IMG/VR virus record: IMGVR_UViG_3300044712_002688
Location: 1 to 37,607 of that record
Reading direction: 5' to 3' (one strand)
Length of the DNA: 37,607 bases
Source of the DNA: a virus
In this document: in pieces, positions 13,746-22,078 of the stretch
Layout: every line of letters starts with the position of its first letter
Numbering within the stretch: the stretch's first letter is position 1
The notes under the pieces: model-generated
What the model was told of the DNA's origin: nothing
The model's input: only the letters and a program-made list of their open reading frames with translations
Database searches by the model: none
Translations under genes and position numbers: made by a program

Positions 13746-14675
13746 ATGGCCTCGACCACCGATATCCGCCTGGACATCACGATCTTCTCCAACCCGAAGG
13801 TCCTCCGCCTCCAGAAGAGACTCGGCAGCGATGGAGTTGTCGCCCTGATCCGCCTCTGGTGCTACACGGGCGCCAGCAAGCCGGACGGTGACCTCGGAAC
13901 CGACGTCGAGACCATCGAGGTTGCCGCCGGCTGGACCGGGGAGGACGGGAAGCTGGTCGATACCCTCGCCTCGCTCAAGCTCCTGGACGTTGGGGACGAC
14001 GGCTCCTTCCTCGTCCACGGGTGGGACGAGAACCAGCCCTACATCGCCGATGCGCCGAGTCGTTCCGAACAGGCGCGAAAGGCAGCACTTGCCCGCCACG
14101 AAAGGAAAAGCAAATCAAAGGCTTCTGCTCGCAGCATGCCGCCGGCAAACAAGCAGCATGCTCCGGCTGTGCCCCCTCCTTCCCTCCCTCCTACCCTCCT
14201 ACCTACCATCCCTCCCCCCCCTACCCCCCAGGCGTCACCCGCCCGCCAGCGCGAGGACCGGCCCATGTCCCAGGCGGTCGGCGACGTCCTCGAGCGCATC
14301 AAGGCCAAGCTGCCAGCCGAGCTCGATAACGGCGAACAGCCAACAGCAGGGGGGGAGGGTGCACATGCACCCACCAGCAACGGCAACGGCGGGAACGGCA
14401 ACGGCGCCCGGGGAGAACCGGACAAGCTCACCGCCTCGCGCATCGCCGGGCTGCAGAACCTGTCGAAGTTCGTGCTCCAGAAGATCCTCGACGAGCACTG
14501 GCCGCTGATCAAGAGCCTCCGGGTGCGCGTCAACGGCTCGGGGGATATCCCCATCGCCACGGCCTACGACCGCTGGCGAGATACCGGCAGCCACGCCTAC
14601 CGCGACGCCTTGATCATGGCCTTCGTGACCACCGTGCCGCCCGCGCCACAGGCCGCAGCAGCAGGGAGGGGGTGA
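13746..14675 (+). CDS. Phage replication initiator/replisome organiser-like protein
   Basis: A 309-residue protein whose N-terminal ~100 residues (LDITIFSNPKVLRLQKRLGSDGVVALIRLWCYTG...) match the DNA-binding N-terminal domain of phage replication initiators and DnaD-like organisers. A long low-complexity linker (about 115-235) is rich in Ala, Ser, Pro, Asn and Gly, and is followed by a helical C-terminal region (AGLQNLSKFVLQKILDEHW) that may recruit helicase machinery. The linker is encoded by a striking G-free pyrimidine tract (14172-14230) and a 15-base direct repeat, reminiscent of lambda, where the origin lies inside the O initiator gene. No helicase gene is in the window, so host helicase use is likely. 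Confidence 0.65.
   Translation: MASTTDIRLDITIFSNPKVLRLQKRLGSDGVVALIRLWCYTGASKPDGDLGTDVETIEVAAGWTGEDGKLVDTLASLKLLDVGDDGSFLVHGWDENQPYIADAPSRSEQARKAALARHERKSKSKASARSMPPANKQHAPAVPPPSLPPTLLPTIPPPPTPQASPARQREDRPMSQAVGDVLERIKAKLPAELDNGEQPTAGGEGAHAPTSNGNGGNGNGARGEPDKLTASRIAGLQNLSKFVLQKILDEHWPLIKSLRVRVNGSGDIPIATAYDRWRDTGSHAYRDALIMAFVTTVPPAPQAAAAGRG
14172..14230. repeat. G-free pyrimidine tract (possible origin or structure-forming element)
   Basis: This run of 59 bases in the initiator gene holds no G and only six A, the rest being C and T. On the minus strand it gives at least seven runs of three or more G, a strong G-quadruplex candidate, and the duplex could also form a triplex. It encodes part of the Pro-rich linker. 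It may be a by-product of Pro coding or a functional origin element. Confidence 0.55.
14379..14408 (+). repeat. Tandem 15-base direct repeat in the initiator gene
   Basis: Two adjacent 15-base units, AACGGCAACGGCGGG and AACGGCAACGGCGCC, differ only in the last two bases; each contains an internal AACGGC doublet. They encode Asn-Gly-rich linker residues. Iteron-like function is possible given the location in a replication gene, but simple linker expansion explains it equally well. Confidence 0.4.
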
Positions 14676-14679
14676 TCGC

Positions 14680-14829
14680 ATGGCAGCCGCGAAGCCCAAG
14701 CACGACCACGACAAGGTTCCAGTGCCGAAGCGCCTGATGCTCCTGCCCATCGTCGACGAGATCTCCGCCGAGATCGACGACCAGGCCAGGCCGAAGAGGA
14801 CTCCCAAGAAGCCGAAGGAGGGCAAATGA
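14680..14829 (+). CDS. Small charged hypothetical protein
   Basis: A 49-residue protein with a Lys/His-rich start (KPKHDHDK), a short helical middle (LMLLPIVDEISAEI) and a basic Lys/Pro-rich tail. A GGGAGGGGG site precedes its ATG, and its stop overlaps the ATG of the next gene. No known family; real by context and ribosome site rather than by similarity. Confidence 0.5.
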   Translation: MAAAKPKHDHDKVPVPKRLMLLPIVDEISAEIDDQARPKRTPKKPKEGK

Positions 14830-15020
14830 CGACGGTTTCAGACCAGGTGGAGGGGACGACCAGGATGAACGTAGCCGAGGCGGCGGTCTTCTTCCGCAAG
14901 TCCGACCGCACCATCCTCCGGTGGATCGCCGAGGGGAGAATTGTCGCCAGAAAGGACCCCGGCGGTCACGAGTGGTGGGTCTTCGTCGAAATGAACATGA
15001 CAAGACATGACAACTCATGA
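14826..15020 (+). CDS. Excisionase/MerR-like helix-turn-helix protein
   Basis: A 64-residue protein with a MerR/excisionase-type DNA-binding fold: MNVAEAAVFFRKSDRTILRWIAEGRIVARKD, where AEAAVFFRKS and RTILRWIAEGRI form the helix-turn-helix and the following GGHEWWVF the wing. Proteins of this type bend DNA for excision or regulate neighbouring genes. Four 10-base phased repeats begin at its 3' end (14997-15036), which makes self-binding or control of the downstream methyltransferase a concrete possibility. It starts with an ATGA overlap. Confidence 0.75.
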   Translation: MTTVSDQVEGTTRMNVAEAAVFFRKSDRTILRWIAEGRIVARKDPGGHEWWVFVEMNMTRHDNS

Positions 15021-15036
15021 CAAGACCTGCCAAGAC
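14997..15036 (+). repeat. Four tandem 10-base phased repeats
   Basis: The units are ATGACAAGAC, ATGACAACTC, ATGACAAGAC and the degenerate CTGCCAAGAC, head to tail with one helical turn per unit. They span the last codons of the helix-turn-helix gene and the leader of the methyltransferase gene. Such phasing is typical of cooperative binding sites for small DNA-binding proteins, excisionases included. The bound protein is not known. Confidence 0.65.
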
Positions 15037-15076
15037 GACGTAGAAACCGGGGTGCCTCGCGCCTCACCATAGGCGC

Positions 15077-16312
15077 ATGGCAAGGAACGCGACGAAAAAG
15101 ACCACCGCTGAAGTCACCACACCTACCTCTCCCTTCCCCACGCACCAGGTCAAAAAGATCAATCTCACGCGCGTGAACCCGGCCCCCTACAACCCCCGGC
15201 TCGACCTGCAGCCCGGGGACGCCGCCTACAACGCCCTGCGCCGATCGCTCCAGGAGTTCGGCCTGGTCGAGCCCCTGGTGTTCAACGAAGCCACGGGGAA
15301 CCTGGTCGGTGGTCACCAGCGCCTGAAGGTCCTCCTCGAGCAGGGAGTCACCGAAGCCGACGCCGTGATCGTCAGCCTGGACGACGCCCGGGAGAAAGCC
15401 TTGAACGTCGCCCTGAACAAGATCAACGGCGACTGGGACCTGCCGAAGCTGGCCGACCTGCTCGAGGAGTTGAAGCTCTCGCCGATCGGCTGCGAGCTGA
15501 CCGGGTTCGACCAGCGGGAGATCGACGAGATCCTGGTCAAGTTCCAGGACGTGACCCCGGGCGACACGGACCCGGACGAGGTTCCCGGAGTGCCGGCGGA
15601 GGCGACGACCCAGCAGGGTGACATCTGGCTGCTGGGCACGCACCGCCTCATGTGCGGCGACGCCACGGATGCCGACCAGGTGAAGGCGCTGCTCGACGGC
15701 CAGATGGCCGACGTGACCTTCACGGACCCACCCTACAACGTCGATTACGACCGCGGCCGGAAGATCCTCAACGACAATCTGGGCACCGACTTCGAAGTCT
15801 TCCTGGCGGCGGCCTGCCGCAACATCCTCGAAGCTACCAAGGGCGCGATCTACGTCTGCATGTCCTCGAGCGAGCTGCACACCCTGCAGCGGGCCTTCAC
15901 CCAGGCCGGCGGCCACTGGTCGACGTTCATCATCTGGGCCAAGAACACCTTCACCCTCGGCCGGGCCGACTACCAGCGGCAGTATGAACCGATCCTCTAC
16001 GGTTGGAGGGAGGGCGGCGAGCACTTCTGGTGCGGGGATCGCAACCAGGGCGACGTCTGGGCCATCAACAAGCCCATCGTCAACGACCTTCACCCGACCA
16101 TGAAGCCCACGGAGCTTGTCATCCGGGCGCTGCGCAACAGCAGTCCCCCCGGCGCCGCGGTCCTCGACCTCTTCGGCGGCTCCGGCTCGACCATGATCGC
16201 CGCCGAGCAGACCGGCCGCCGGGCCTTCCTCATGGAACTCGACCCGCTCTACTGCGACGTGATCGTGACCCGCTGGGAGAACTTCACCGGCAAGAAGGCG
16301 GTGCGGACATGA
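15077..16312 (+). CDS. ParB-like domain fused to DNA methyltransferase
   Basis: This 411-residue fusion has an N-terminal ParB/Srx-like nuclease-fold domain (about 25-120, with GNLVGGHQRLK around 75-84) and a beta-class DNA amino-methyltransferase domain. DPPY (217-220) is the catalytic motif IV, HPTMKP (339-344) follows, and FGGSGST (366-372) with MELD (386-389) forms the AdoMet site, so motif order is IV then I. It should methylate adenine N6 or cytosine N4. No matching restriction enzyme is present, so the likely roles are protection from host restriction or control of phage DNA. Its ribosome site is weak (AGGCG), unlike its neighbours. Confidence 0.9.
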   Translation: MARNATKKTTAEVTTPTSPFPTHQVKKINLTRVNPAPYNPRLDLQPGDAAYNALRRSLQEFGLVEPLVFNEATGNLVGGHQRLKVLLEQGVTEADAVIVSLDDAREKALNVALNKINGDWDLPKLADLLEELKLSPIGCELTGFDQREIDEILVKFQDVTPGDTDPDEVPGVPAEATTQQGDIWLLGTHRLMCGDATDADQVKALLDGQMADVTFTDPPYNVDYDRGRKILNDNLGTDFEVFLAAACRNILEATKGAIYVCMSSSELHTLQRAFTQAGGHWSTFIIWAKNTFTLGRADYQRQYEPILYGWREGGEHFWCGDRNQGDVWAINKPIVNDLHPTMKPTELVIRALRNSSPPGAAVLDLFGGSGSTMIAAEQTGRRAFLMELDPLYCDVIVTRWENFTGKKAVRT

Positions 16313-16671
16313 GCCGCCTGAGCAAGGAGCTCATCGACAAGGCCTGCTCGGTGATCAAGTCAGGCTGCACGCAACGGACGGCCGCCGAGTACATCGGCGT
16401 CTCCGAGGAATGCCTCTCCAGGTGGAAGACGAAGAACGCCTGGGTGCGGTCGAAGATCGACAAGGCCCAGGCCGGCACGAAGGTGGCCATGGTCAACATG
16501 ATCGCCGAGGCCGGGAAACTCGACTGGAAGGCCATCGCCTGGATCCTCGAGCGGAACTTCCCCGACGACTTCGCCCTGAAACAGAAGCTCGAACACTCTG
16601 GTGCTGGCGGCGGACCGATCCAGATGACGTTCATCTCCGGCCTGCCGCGCCGCGGGGAAGCCGTTGAATGA
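16309..16671 (+). CDS. Terminase small subunit-like HTH protein
   Basis: A 120-residue protein with an N-terminal helix-turn-helix (AACSV... GCTQRTAAEYIGVSEECLSRWK pattern at about 10-42) and the later segment WILERNFPDDFALKQKLEHSG, which is typical of phage small-terminase-like DNA-recognition subunits. It should bind the packaging site and present DNA to the large subunit encoded immediately after. It overlaps the methyltransferase stop by four bases and the large terminase start by four bases. The C-terminal tail is short and Gly-rich. Confidence 0.75.
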   Translation: MSRLSKELIDKACSVIKSGCTQRTAAEYIGVSEECLSRWKTKNAWVRSKIDKAQAGTKVAMVNMIAEAGKLDWKAIAWILERNFPDDFALKQKLEHSGAGGGPIQMTFISGLPRRGEAVE

Positions 16672-18041
16672 GGCCGCGCGCATGGATACTCGCCGTGGCG
16701 ATGGTGCTGGCCATGTCTGATGCCGCAGGCGCCGTCCAGGTGGTGAACCTGGCCGACACCTACAAGCCCACCGCCGACGGCATCAGGTTCCACGCCAACC
16801 CCAAGACGTTCATCGGTCTTGGCGGGGAGAAGGGCGGCGGAAAGACCTGGGCTGCTCTGGCCGAGCTGCTCAGCCTCTGCATGGAGTTCCCGGGCAACCG
16901 GGTCATGGTCTTCAGGCAGAAGCTTGAGACCCTGCAGACGACCACGCTCAACACCTTCTGGCGGGTGTGCCCGCCCAGCCTGATCGCCGAGCACGTCGCC
17001 AGCGCGAAGGTGGTCCGACTCGTCAATGGAAGCGAGGTCCTCTACCGCGGCCTGAGCGGCAACGTGCTGTCCAGCGAGCCGGCCATCCAGCATTACCTGG
17101 ACGACCTCAAGAGCCTCGAGCTGGGGGCGTTCTACATCAACGAGGCCAGTCAGACCCGCAAGGAGTTCTGGGACACGCTGAAGCAGACGCTCCGATGGGT
17201 GCCCCAAGGAATCGACCCGCACAAGATGTTCTGGCGAGGCCTCGCCGACAGCAACCCCGAGCCGGGGTGGTTCCACAAGACCTTCGTCCGGGAGATCCCC
17301 GGCGACCACGACTTCGTTCACTTCCACGCGAGGAACAACGCCGGCAACCTGGCCCCGGGCTACTACGACCGATTCTCCGACATGCCGGAGAGCTGGCGGA
17401 AGCGGTATGTCGAGGGACGCTGGGAGTTCAACCAGGAGGGTGACTGCTGGGTCTACCCCTACGACCTGGTCATGGAGGCCATGCAGCGTGAGCTGCCGCC
17501 GGCCGGCGAGCCGAAGGAATACGGCCTTGATCCGGCCGGCCAGGGCGCCGACGAGGCCGTTCTCGTGCTGCTCGATCCCCCGGTGTTCTCCCTCTGGGCG
17601 TGGGCCAAGACCACCGGCCCCCAGCTGCGGAGCAACGTGCTCGGGGTGATGGACCAGCACGGCCGAGCCCTGCTCAAGTACGACGCCGGCGGCCTGGGAG
17701 CGCCCAACGGAGAGTTCATCAAGGACGCCGGGGTAAGGGTCAAGGCGGTCAGCACGAAGAGAACCACCTTCAAGCCGGAGAGGTTCGCCGACTACCGCTC
17801 GGAGATGTTCTGGGCGCTTCGGGATCGGCTCGAATCGAAACGGGCCGTGCTGCCCGACGATGACCGGCTCCGTGAGCAGATGGTTGCGCTCCGATGGGCG
17901 CCCGACTCCAACGGCCGCATCAAGGTCGAGGAGAAGGCAGACTACAAGAAGCGGATGGGCATGTCCCCTGACCGGATGGAGGCGGTGGTCTACGCCAACT
18001 GGAAGGAACCGGTCGGATCATGGCGGCAGGGGACCTACTGA
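16668..18041 (+). CDS. terL: Terminase large subunit
   Basis: A 457-residue DNA-packaging motor. The ATPase part has a Walker A GLGGEKGGGKTW (50-61), the arginine-containing VMVFRQKLE and a Walker B-like FYINEA ending at Glu159. The nuclease part shows Asp288 in YGLDPAGQGAD, Asp339 in KYDAGG and Asp435 in SPDRMEA, the acidic triad that makes the genome-end cuts. Its start overlaps the small subunit stop (ATGA). The first 22 residues look like a signal peptide (WILAVAMVLAM... AAGA), which is odd for a cytoplasmic motor; an internal ATG may be the real start. Confidence 0.9.
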   Translation: MRPRAWILAVAMVLAMSDAAGAVQVVNLADTYKPTADGIRFHANPKTFIGLGGEKGGGKTWAALAELLSLCMEFPGNRVMVFRQKLETLQTTTLNTFWRVCPPSLIAEHVASAKVVRLVNGSEVLYRGLSGNVLSSEPAIQHYLDDLKSLELGAFYINEASQTRKEFWDTLKQTLRWVPQGIDPHKMFWRGLADSNPEPGWFHKTFVREIPGDHDFVHFHARNNAGNLAPGYYDRFSDMPESWRKRYVEGRWEFNQEGDCWVYPYDLVMEAMQRELPPAGEPKEYGLDPAGQGADEAVLVLLDPPVFSLWAWAKTTGPQLRSNVLGVMDQHGRALLKYDAGGLGAPNGEFIKDAGVRVKAVSTKRTTFKPERFADYRSEMFWALRDRLESKRAVLPDDDRLREQMVALRWAPDSNGRIKVEEKADYKKRMGMSPDRMEAVVYANWKEPVGSWRQGTY

Positions 18042-18042
18042 G

Positions 18043-19425
18043 ATGGAACGCCCCCTCTTCGAGTCGATGACCGGGAAGCTGGTCGAGCAGTCCAAGAAGG
18101 ACAAGGACGCCGTCGCCACCACCGACCAGAAGCGCATCGACGATACCCGAAAGGTCATCCGCTACCACGACGACATCGACTACCAGATCGAGGACCTGAC
18201 CGAGACCTACAAGCCGTTGTACGAGGATCCCGATGACGACTCATCGCTGAAGGCGTGGAAGGCCCGGCCGAAGTCGGCCTACAACCTCGTCCGGATGGTG
18301 ACCCGGATCATCTGCTCGCTCTACAAGGACCGGGTGGTCCGCAGGTTCAAAGACGAGGCGGCAAAGGCTGCCTGGAAGAATCTGCGGATCAACGGCTACA
18401 TGCAGCTCGTCGACCGCTACACCTTTCTGAGCGATTTGGTGGGCGTTCGGCCGATGGTCCTCGACGGCCGGCGGACGTTCGCCATCTATACCGGCGACAT
18501 GATCGACTTCACCCCGCACCCGACGGACCCGACGAAGATCTACGAGGCGGTGGTGTCCTTCCCGATCGGCACGGGGAAGCGGCGGGTCGTGAAGCAGTAC
18601 TGGAGCAATCCAGTCGATGGCCTCCCCTCGGAGTTCTGCGAAACGATCGACGACGAGCTGCAGGGATCCGTGCAGCCGAACAAGTACGACGAGATCCCCA
18701 TCTTCTTCTTCCGCAACGGCCTCGACCCCTGGTCGTTCGCCGGCAAGCCGGCCACTAACCTCGTCCTGGCCAACCGGATCCTGAACAAGCACATGACCGA
18801 CCTGGACTGGACGGTGGCCTTCCAGACTGCCGGCACCTTCGTGATGGACGACGACGCCGGCACCATCAAGCCGAAGATCGGCGCGAACAGGATCCTCCGG
18901 AAGCCCACGGGCGCCGAGGCCTACTTCACGCAGCCGAACGCCGACATCCCAGGAGCCCTTGCCCTGATCCAACGGGACATCGACCTCTTCCTCGCTTCCG
19001 TCGGGATTCCCGAGGGGTCGGTCTTCGTCACCCAGACCTCCGGGTCCGGCGTGGCCATCGTCGCCGAGCAGGACTCGCTCCGTACGGTCCGGGACGAGCG
19101 GATTGGAACCCTGGGCCCCCAGGAGGCCGAGTTCATCGTCTTCGCCGAGCGGATCTTCCGTAAGGACGAGGGCACCTGGCGCGGGACCGACATCGAACCG
19201 CCGACGACCAGCTACAAGCGCCTACACCGCCCCATGGCCGCCGATGAGCGGGCCGAGGTTGACTGGATGGTCGATACGAACCAGACGACCTACGCCGACG
19301 TCATGGCCGGCCGCTTGGACATCAGCGTCGAGGAGGCCATCGAGCAGATCAAGGAGAACCGGCGCCTGAACAACGAACTCAAGTTGCCGGCCGCCGCGGG
19401 GAACGAGGAGGGCGGCAATGTATAA
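18043..19425 (+). CDS. Portal protein
   Basis: A 460-residue protein in the portal position between the large terminase and the head morphogenesis protein, with the expected size. The N-terminal ~110 residues (YNLVRMVTRIICSLYKDRVV) and a long helical C-terminal part (VSVGIPEGSVFVTQTSGSGVAIVAEQDSLR) resemble siphovirus portals of the SPP1/HK97 type. Portals form a dodecameric ring through which DNA enters and leaves the head. I chose the ATG at 18043, just past the terminase stop; the open frame extends further upstream only over the terminase gene. It overlaps the next gene by 8 bases. Confidence 0.8.
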   Translation: MERPLFESMTGKLVEQSKKDKDAVATTDQKRIDDTRKVIRYHDDIDYQIEDLTETYKPLYEDPDDDSSLKAWKARPKSAYNLVRMVTRIICSLYKDRVVRRFKDEAAKAAWKNLRINGYMQLVDRYTFLSDLVGVRPMVLDGRRTFAIYTGDMIDFTPHPTDPTKIYEAVVSFPIGTGKRRVVKQYWSNPVDGLPSEFCETIDDELQGSVQPNKYDEIPIFFFRNGLDPWSFAGKPATNLVLANRILNKHMTDLDWTVAFQTAGTFVMDDDAGTIKPKIGANRILRKPTGAEAYFTQPNADIPGALALIQRDIDLFLASVGIPEGSVFVTQTSGSGVAIVAEQDSLRTVRDERIGTLGPQEAEFIVFAERIFRKDEGTWRGTDIEPPTTSYKRLHRPMAADERAEVDWMVDTNQTTYADVMAGRLDISVEEAIEQIKENRRLNNELKLPAAAGNEEGGNV

Positions 19426-20194
19426 GCTCCCCGAAGAAGCCGCCTCTCAGGCGTTTCTTGACGCGCTTGCTCTGGCGCTCGCCGAGATTCGAGCGCTGGT
19501 CAAGGAGCTCGCCATTGGCCTCGACCTGACCGATCCGGCGGACAGGGCCCGACTCGACAGGAAGGTGCGGGCGGCCGTCGAGAGGCTGGCGGGTGGCATC
19601 GTCGACGGCGAGTTCGGCAAGGTCCTCCGGGGGGCGATGACTGAGGCAGCCGCGGCAGCTGGTGCTGCCGGCGGAACCGCCATCCTGAGCAAGTCATTCA
19701 CGATCATCGACGAGAAGCTGGTCACGCTCACGCTGCAGAACACCATGGTCGAGATCCGGAACCTCCTGGACGAGATGGTGCCCGTGGTCAACCGGGTCGT
19801 CTCCCAGGCGGCGTCGGCCGGGAAATCAGTTCGGTGGATCGCCGATCAGCTCAAAGCCAAGGTGAAGCTCGCTGACGGCTCGGCCATCTCGCCGGCGCGG
19901 GCCGCCCTCATCGCCAGGAGCGAGCTGCACTCGACCTACCGGCAGATCAGCAAGGCTCAGGCCGACCGCCTGGGAATCAAGCACTTCGTCATGCAGGGCC
20001 CGGACGACCACAGGAATGAGCCCGTGTGCGACCACTTCATCGGCAAGGTTCTCTCGGCGGAGGACTGGCTGAAGGTGGCCGAAACGGTCTTCACGTATGG
20101 GTTGCACTACGGCTGCCGGCATTCGTGGACGCCGGTGCCGTTCCCGACGGAATCAGAACTCGCCGAGGGCCGGAAGGCGCTCGCATCGTGGTAA
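19418..20194 (+). CDS. Head morphogenesis / minor capsid protein (SPP1 gp7, Mu gpF type)
   Basis: This 258-residue protein has a helical Ala-rich N-terminal part and a C-terminal head-morphogenesis domain: ARAALIARSELHSTYRQISKAQADRLGIKHFVMQGPDDHRNEPVCDHFIGKVLS and LHYGCRHSWTPVPF in outline, with the characteristic late Cys-Arg-His motif. Members sit in the virion in a few copies and aid head assembly or DNA delivery. The gene overlaps the portal gene and precedes the scaffold-like gene, as in SPP1-like modules. Confidence 0.8.
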   Translation: MYKLPEEAASQAFLDALALALAEIRALVKELAIGLDLTDPADRARLDRKVRAAVERLAGGIVDGEFGKVLRGAMTEAAAAAGAAGGTAILSKSFTIIDEKLVTLTLQNTMVEIRNLLDEMVPVVNRVVSQAASAGKSVRWIADQLKAKVKLADGSAISPARAALIARSELHSTYRQISKAQADRLGIKHFVMQGPDDHRNEPVCDHFIGKVLSAEDWLKVAETVFTYGLHYGCRHSWTPVPFPTESELAEGRKALASW

Positions 20195-20236
20195 CGCACA
20201 GCGCCGGTGGAAGCCGGGCAAACGGGAGGAGATGTC

Positions 20237-20848
20237 ATGTTCACGCCTGAGAAGTGGGCCGAGCTCCAGAAAGCGGAAGCTCTCAAGAGCGGAAAGACTG
20301 CTGAGGAAGCGGAAGCGATCGCAGTCCAGGCCAAGACGGACGCCGAAGCGAAGCTGAAGGACCCCCTCTACCTCTTCCACACCGAAGAGTCGAAGCGGGC
20401 CTTCGCCGAGCGGGACGCCGCGACCGGGAAGATCAAGGAGTACGACCAGATGAAGGCCCGGCTCAAGGAGCTGGAGGAGAAGGACATGCCGGAAGCCGAG
20501 CGGATCAAGAAGCGGCTGGCCGAGCTCGAACCGTTCGAGGCGGAAGCCAGGGCGGCCAGGGAGACCTTCACCACCATGCTCGCCGATGCGGTCAAGGAAT
20601 TGACCGAGGAGCAGAAGGGCCTCATCCCCGACGGGACTCCGGCCGAGCAGTACCGCTGGGTGCTCAAAGCAAAGGCGGCCGGCTTCGGCAAGAAGGAAAC
20701 GCCGAACTCCCAGGGCGCGACCCTTCCGGGCGGCGGCGCTCCGGGCAACACCATCAAGCGCTCGGAGCTCGCCAAGCTCAGGGGCGTCGAGATGGACCAG
20801 ACGCGGGCGGACATCAGGGCAGGCAAGAAGAAAGTCATCGACGGATAA
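20237..20848 (+). CDS. Capsid scaffolding protein
   Basis: A 203-residue, highly charged, helical protein with a coiled-coil core (about 65-125, repeated Glu, Lys, Arg and Leu) and a Gly-rich flexible stretch (GATLPGGGAPGN) before a basic C-terminal helix ending in Lys-Lys, all typical of phage scaffolds that guide capsid assembly and then leave. It lies directly upstream of the major capsid gene. The ATG at 20237 has GGGAGGAG just upstream. Confidence 0.75.
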   Translation: MFTPEKWAELQKAEALKSGKTAEEAEAIAVQAKTDAEAKLKDPLYLFHTEESKRAFAERDAATGKIKEYDQMKARLKELEEKDMPEAERIKKRLAELEPFEAEARAARETFTTMLADAVKELTEEQKGLIPDGTPAEQYRWVLKAKAAGFGKKETPNSQGATLPGGGAPGNTIKRSELAKLRGVEMDQTRADIRAGKKKVIDG

Positions 20849-20863
20849 CAGAAGGAGACGACC

Positions 20864-22066
20864 GTGAGCAACGAACTGCAGCCTTTCGTGGATTACATCA
20901 CCCAGGCCGGTGCCGAGCGGGCCAGAATGCTCAACCCGTTCACCAAGTTCATCGGCAACAAGGACGCCCGCCTCCAGAACGGCCAGCGGGGCTCGACCGT
21001 CATGGTCGAGTACTTCGAGGAGATGGCCGACGCCCGCGAGGTCGTGGTCGGGACGCCCCCGGCCAACGGCATCGTCAAGCGGTTCTGGCCGGTCGACGTG
21101 AACCAGTGGTACGACCAGGGCTTCCAGCTGAGCGACCGCGAGGCCGCGGAGTCCATGGACAAGGGCGAGATGCCCAAGGCCGCCGAGCGCGCCCTGGACA
21201 CGGTCATCCGCAAGGTCAACCGGTACGCCATGCTGAAGTGCTACAAGCGGCTCTTCGGCTACGGCGGGGCCGTCAACGCCGTGCCGGATGCCATCGACGA
21301 CATCATCGACATGGAGTCCCTGTTCAACACGGACGTCCACAACGTCCCCGACGACGGGCAGCGGATGCTCCTGGTCAACGGCGTGGTCAAGGCCAACTGG
21401 GAGAAGCTGGCGATCTTTCACCAGGCCAACACCGCCGGCAACGACTCCACCCAGGTCACCGGCAAGCTCGGCCGGAAGTTCTCCTTCCAGATCGAGCACT
21501 CCCCGGCCCTGTCGGGGTTGTCGCACACCGCCGGCACCGTGGCCGACGGGAAGGTCGAGGGCGCCGTCGCCAAGGGCGCCACGACCGCGGTCATCAAGAG
21601 TGCCCTGGGCGGGACCCTCAAGATCGGCGACATCTTCTCGGTCGCCGGCGATACCCAGGAGCACTCGGTGATCGGCAAGCCGAGCGTCAAGACCACCGAG
21701 CCCGACAAGGGCAAGCTGGAGTGGTCCGACGTGACCGTGGACGCGGACGGCGAGACCGTCGAGTTCTACCCGCCGGTGCAGCTCGACGCGGGGTGGGCCG
21801 ACGAGGCGGCCGTGACCGTCCTCGGGTCCCACGGGATCAACCTGGCCTTCCACCCCGACGCTTTCATCATGGCGTCGCGCGTCCTGGAGAACCCGCCCAA
21901 CGGTCTGGGCGTCGTTGCCGGCCAGGAGGCCGTCCCGGAGATCGGTCTGATCCTCCGGCTGCAGGTCTACCGGGACTACATGAGGACCGGCTGGGCCTGG
22001 GACGTGCTGTTCGGGTGCGACTGCCACAACCCGCGCTTCGGCGGGCGTCTGATCCAGACCCCGTAA
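20864..22066 (+). CDS. Major capsid protein (P22 coat-like)
   Basis: A 400-residue protein placed after the scaffold gene and before small head genes, the major capsid position. The N-terminal region (NPFTKFIGNKDARLQNGQRGSTVMVEYFEEM, KRFWPVDVNQWYDQGFQLSDREAAES) and a central inserted beta-domain at about 215-310 resemble P22-type coat proteins with a telokin-like insertion, a variant of the HK97 fold. The GTG start has GAAGGAG upstream. It is followed by a strong 8-base hairpin, and high expression is expected. Confidence 0.75.
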   Translation: MSNELQPFVDYITQAGAERARMLNPFTKFIGNKDARLQNGQRGSTVMVEYFEEMADAREVVVGTPPANGIVKRFWPVDVNQWYDQGFQLSDREAAESMDKGEMPKAAERALDTVIRKVNRYAMLKCYKRLFGYGGAVNAVPDAIDDIIDMESLFNTDVHNVPDDGQRMLLVNGVVKANWEKLAIFHQANTAGNDSTQVTGKLGRKFSFQIEHSPALSGLSHTAGTVADGKVEGAVAKGATTAVIKSALGGTLKIGDIFSVAGDTQEHSVIGKPSVKTTEPDKGKLEWSDVTVDADGETVEFYPPVQLDAGWADEAAVTVLGSHGINLAFHPDAFIMASRVLENPPNGLGVVAGQEAVPEIGLILRLQVYRDYMRTGWAWDVLFGCDCHNPRFGGRLIQTP

Positions 22067-22078
22067 CCATCAACCGGA

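Noticed and set aside
20153-22027. 624-codon leftward frame opposite scaffold and capsid genes
   Set aside because: Repetitive Leu/Gly/Asp/Val composition typical of antisense GC-rich DNA; scaffold and capsid genes in order on the plus strand explain the region.
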